Of a stretch of 55,734 bases of DNA, positions 53,867 to 55,734 are shown piece by piece; the first letter of the stretch is position 1, and every line of letters begins with the position of its first letter. Position numbers and translations under genes: made by a program. The notes beneath the pieces were generated by a model. It searched no databases. It was not told where the DNA came from and was given only the letters and a program-made list of their open reading frames with translations. The stretch comes from Allomuricauda sp. TY007 (lineage in GTDB: Bacteria > Bacteroidota > Bacteroidia > Flavobacteriales > Flavobacteriaceae): assembly GCF_010468565.1 (NCBI RefSeq), contig NZ_WUEG01000018.1, forward strand, positions 1 through 55,734, written 5' to 3'.

Positions 53867-55021
53867 TTAATGCACATTCTCTCTTGAGATGGTGGTTCCT
53901 TGGCTTGGAACAGTTTGGAAAAAAGTCAATGTATTGGAAAAACGCTCGTGGTAAACTGAGCTCGCCTTTTTTATAAAATCATCGATAGCTTCTTTATGTA
54001 TAATGTTAAGGGTGCAGCCCCCGAATCCGCCTCCCATCATTCGGGCGCCAAGTACATCGGTTTTGTCTTTTGCAAAATCGACAAGGAAATCCAGCTCAGG
54101 ACAACTTACTTGGTATTTATGGCGCAATCCCTCATGGGTCTGGTACAATAATTGGCCAAATTTTGTAAGGTTCTTTTCTTTTAGGGCCTTAACGGCCTCA
54201 AAAACTCTTAAATTTTCTTCAATCACATAACTGCACCTATTAAAAATGGTTTCGCCCAGTTCCTCTTTGCATTGATCGAGCAATGTTGAGGTAATATGCC
54301 TATAGGTAATATCTTCACCAAAGTTTTTCCGAAGTATGGCCAAACCTTTTTCACATTGGCTTCTTCGAATATTATATGCGCTGGATGCTAAATTATGGGC
54401 AACATTGGTGTTCAACAATAGAATACGGTAAGGTTCTATATCCATGGGGATGTATTCAAAATCCAATGTCATGCAATCCAAAAACATTACATGGTCCTTT
54501 TTGCCCATCACTGAGGCAAACTGATCCATGATACCACATTTAGTGCCCACAAATTCGTGTTCCGCTGTTTGGGATAATGCTATAATTTCCCATTTTGTAA
54601 GACCAAGGTCAAAAAGAGCATTTAATCCAATGGCAAGACCACATTCCAGTGCGGCGGAGGAACTTACTCCCGAACCAACGGGTAGGTGGCTCTCAATGGT
54701 GCAGTCAAAACCTTTTAATTTATGGGTTCGTTGTAAAATTTCATGGAGTACCCCAAGCACATAATTTTCCCACCCTTTGGGTTTCTTGGTAATCGAATCC
54801 AAGTCAAATTCAAGTATATCGCCAAAACCCTTGCTATAGATTCTACAACATTTTTCAGTGTCGTTCTTCCCTAATTTAAAAGTTATGGTTTTATCAATTG
54901 CACCAGGCAATACATAACCGTCATTGTAATCTGTATGCTCACCAATTATATTGATTCTTCCTGGGGATATGACCGTCAAATCTGTTTTAAGACGACCCAA
55001 TTTTTTTTGTTTTTTTATCAA
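53867..55021 (-). CDS. galK: Galactokinase
   Basis: The 384-residue GHMP kinase phosphorylates galactose to galactose-1-phosphate. It shows the galactokinase signature GRINIIGEHTDYNDGYVLPG near the N-terminus, the GHMP ATP-binding motif LPVGSGVSSSAALECGLAIG, CGIMDQFASVMGKKDHVMFL with the catalytic Asp and the C-terminal GARMMGGGFGGCTLNIIHK. It converges on the FG-GAP gene with a 72-bp gap. galT, galE and galM are not in the window, so the rest of the Leloir pathway must be elsewhere or beyond the right edge. It fits the periplasmic beta-galactosidase of the same region. Confidence 0.96.
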   Translation of the reverse strand: MIKKQKKLGRLKTDLTVISPGRINIIGEHTDYNDGYVLPGAIDKTITFKLGKNDTEKCCRIYSKGFGDILEFDLDSITKKPKGWENYVLGVLHEILQRTHKLKGFDCTIESHLPVGSGVSSSAALECGLAIGLNALFDLGLTKWEIIALSQTAEHEFVGTKCGIMDQFASVMGKKDHVMFLDCMTLDFEYIPMDIEPYRILLLNTNVAHNLASSAYNIRRSQCEKGLAILRKNFGEDITYRHITSTLLDQCKEELGETIFNRCSYVIEENLRVFEAVKALKEKNLTKFGQLLYQTHEGLRHKYQVSCPELDFLVDFAKDKTDVLGARMMGGGFGGCTLNIIHKEAIDDFIKKASSVYHERFSNTLTFFQTVPSQGTTISRENVH

Positions 55022-55179
55022 AATGTATAAAAAAAATCATTTTTGCCCTCTTTTTACTTTCATATATTGATAAAAAGTATTCAGCTAAAGTGGCATTTAA
55101 AATCTTCCTGTGATAGGATTGAATCCAAATTTCCAGAGACGAACAAGATACGGGTTTTAACCAAAAAAAAGTAGAAATC

Positions 55180-55734
55180 TTATTTTATATCTTGAAGTTC
55201 CCACACATTCGAGATATGAATAAAAGTAGAAACTTTAGGGGACACCTCGATAATCAAACAAATTTTCAAGTGTGACCACCCGCGACCACGGCTTTTTAAA
55301 AGGAACTTGAACTGAAAAAGGTTCCTATGTGGAGTTCGACAAGGGGTATTTAGATTATAGGCAATGCCGAAAATGGACATGGAGTGGATTGACCCATTCG
55401 CTATTAGGATATTGAGCCATGGTACACCTATGTGGAAAAGTTTGCAGGGATTAGCGGGGAAGCATTGGGGCTTTCCCAATACAATATCCGGAAGCATCAA
55501 TTTCTTTCCTTTTTTTACAAAATACGCAACTGCTTTGGATTTATCTATTTTAATAGGAGGGAAGGTATCATAATGACATCCGATGATTTGATTGCACTGG
55601 ATAAAATCACTGGCATTGGCAGCATCTTCGTATCCCATGGTAAAATTGTCCCCAATAGGTAAAATTGCAATATCCAATTTTGGACAGGTTTTAGGAATCA
55701 GCTCCATATCCTTGGTCAAGGCAGTGTCCCCGGC
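55180..55734 (-). CDS. UPF0173-type metal-dependent hydrolase, 3' part with aberrant C-terminus (cut by window edge)
   Basis: The frame enters from the right edge with GDTALTKDMELI, then DIAILPIGDNFTMGYEDAAN, QIIGCHYDTFPPIKID and KKGKKLMLPDI, the conserved second half of the UPF0173/YtkL-like metallo-beta-lactamase-fold family. Family proteins end a few residues after this point. Here the frame instead runs on for about 100 codons (from about 55480 down to 55180) through sequence antisense to an oxidoreductase remnant, with no family resemblance. The last residues of the real protein appear replaced by a junction. The product may still be active with a random tail, or be a recent pseudogene. 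DNA from 55022 to 55340 shows no other gene. Confidence 0.75.
   Translation of the reverse strand, partial: AGDTALTKDMELIPKTCPKLDIAILPIGDNFTMGYEDAANASDFIQCNQIIGCHYDTFPPIKIDKSKAVAYFVKKGKKLMLPDIVLGKPQCFPANPCKLFHIGVPWLNILIANGSIHSMSIFGIAYNLNTPCRTPHRNLFQFKFLLKSRGRGWSHLKICLIIEVSPKVSTFIHISNVWELQDIK
55341..55479 (+). pseudogene. GMC-family oxidoreductase fragment
   Basis: One plus frame reads NAENGHGVD, TGA, PIRY, TAG, then DIEPWYTYVEKFAGISGEAL and GLSQ (55363-55479). With Trp and Lys at the two stop positions this matches the conserved 'GVDWPIRY.DI.PWY.YVEKFAGISG' stretch that I recall from glucose-methanol-choline oxidoreductases of Bacteroidota. LDY lies just upstream in a different frame. Only about 40 codons are left and no start, FAD-binding motif or C-terminus is present. 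It abuts the broken 3' end of the UPF0173 gene. Confidence 0.6.

Noticed and set aside
40674..55021. Complete Leloir pathway operon
   Set aside because: Only beta-galactosidase and galactokinase are present. No galT, galE or galM gene was found on either strand.
55022..55340. tRNA gene or integration site near the right edge, suggested by GTTCGAC and GGTTCC words
   Set aside because: No cloverleaf could be built around them and the flanking sequence is AT-rich relic DNA.

Overview
The window looks like chromosomal DNA of a marine member of the Bacteroidota, most likely family Flavobacteriaceae. This rests on four SusC/SusD outer-membrane uptake pairs, FecI-type sigma/FecR anti-sigma pairs, acidic-after-cysteine lipoprotein signals, an FG-GAP/UnbV protein beside a SusCD pair and AT-rich spacers. 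Genus is inferred only loosely. No rRNA, tRNA, CRISPR array or intact insertion sequence was seen.

Layout. (A) 1-9354, minus strand: ECF sigma, FecR, SusC with an STN domain, SusD, TlpA-like thioredoxin lipoprotein, a terminator, then the 5' part of dsbD running off the left edge. (B) 9613-17509, plus strand: FecR, STN-SusC, SusD, an endonuclease/exonuclease/phosphatase gene broken by one in-frame stop, a terminator, then a second ECF sigma placed unusually at the end. A and B are back to back and are probably both trans-envelope signalling uptake loci. (C) 18069-25122: AraC-type regulator and a tripartite RND efflux operon (adaptor, pump, outer-membrane factor). (D) 25130-26469: decayed DNA with remnants of two different HipA-type toxin kinases and a small inverted-repeat-bounded segment. 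(E) 26470-28086: ATP-dependent PEP carboxykinase, with visibly GC-richer codon choice than its neighbours.

(F) 28096-39589: a divergent, apparently membrane-tethered helix-turn-helix regulator, then SusC, SusD, an SGNH esterase, a DASS/SLC13 carboxylate transporter, a lipoprotein with a duplicated lamin-tail-like domain and an alpha/beta-hydrolase lipoprotein, closed by a strong terminator. There is no recognisable glycoside hydrolase or polysaccharide lyase here, so the operon reads as an ester or organic-acid acquisition system rather than a classical polysaccharide locus. The neighbouring pckA would suit growth on C4 acids. This is the best candidate in the window for an undescribed system. 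(G) 40674-55021: a galactoside locus with GntR regulator and periplasmic LacZ-type GH2 on the minus strand, divergent from SusC, SusD and a surface FG-GAP/UnbV lipoprotein, with galactokinase converging from the right. (H) 55180-55734: the 3' part of a UPF0173 metal-dependent hydrolase whose C-terminus is cut by a junction with a stop-riddled GMC oxidoreductase remnant on the opposite strand.

Regulation differs by locus. The two STN-bearing SusC proteins sit with sigma/FecR genes, while the two SusC proteins without STN sit with the membrane HTH protein or GntR. All assignments come from reading motifs and context; no database search was run.
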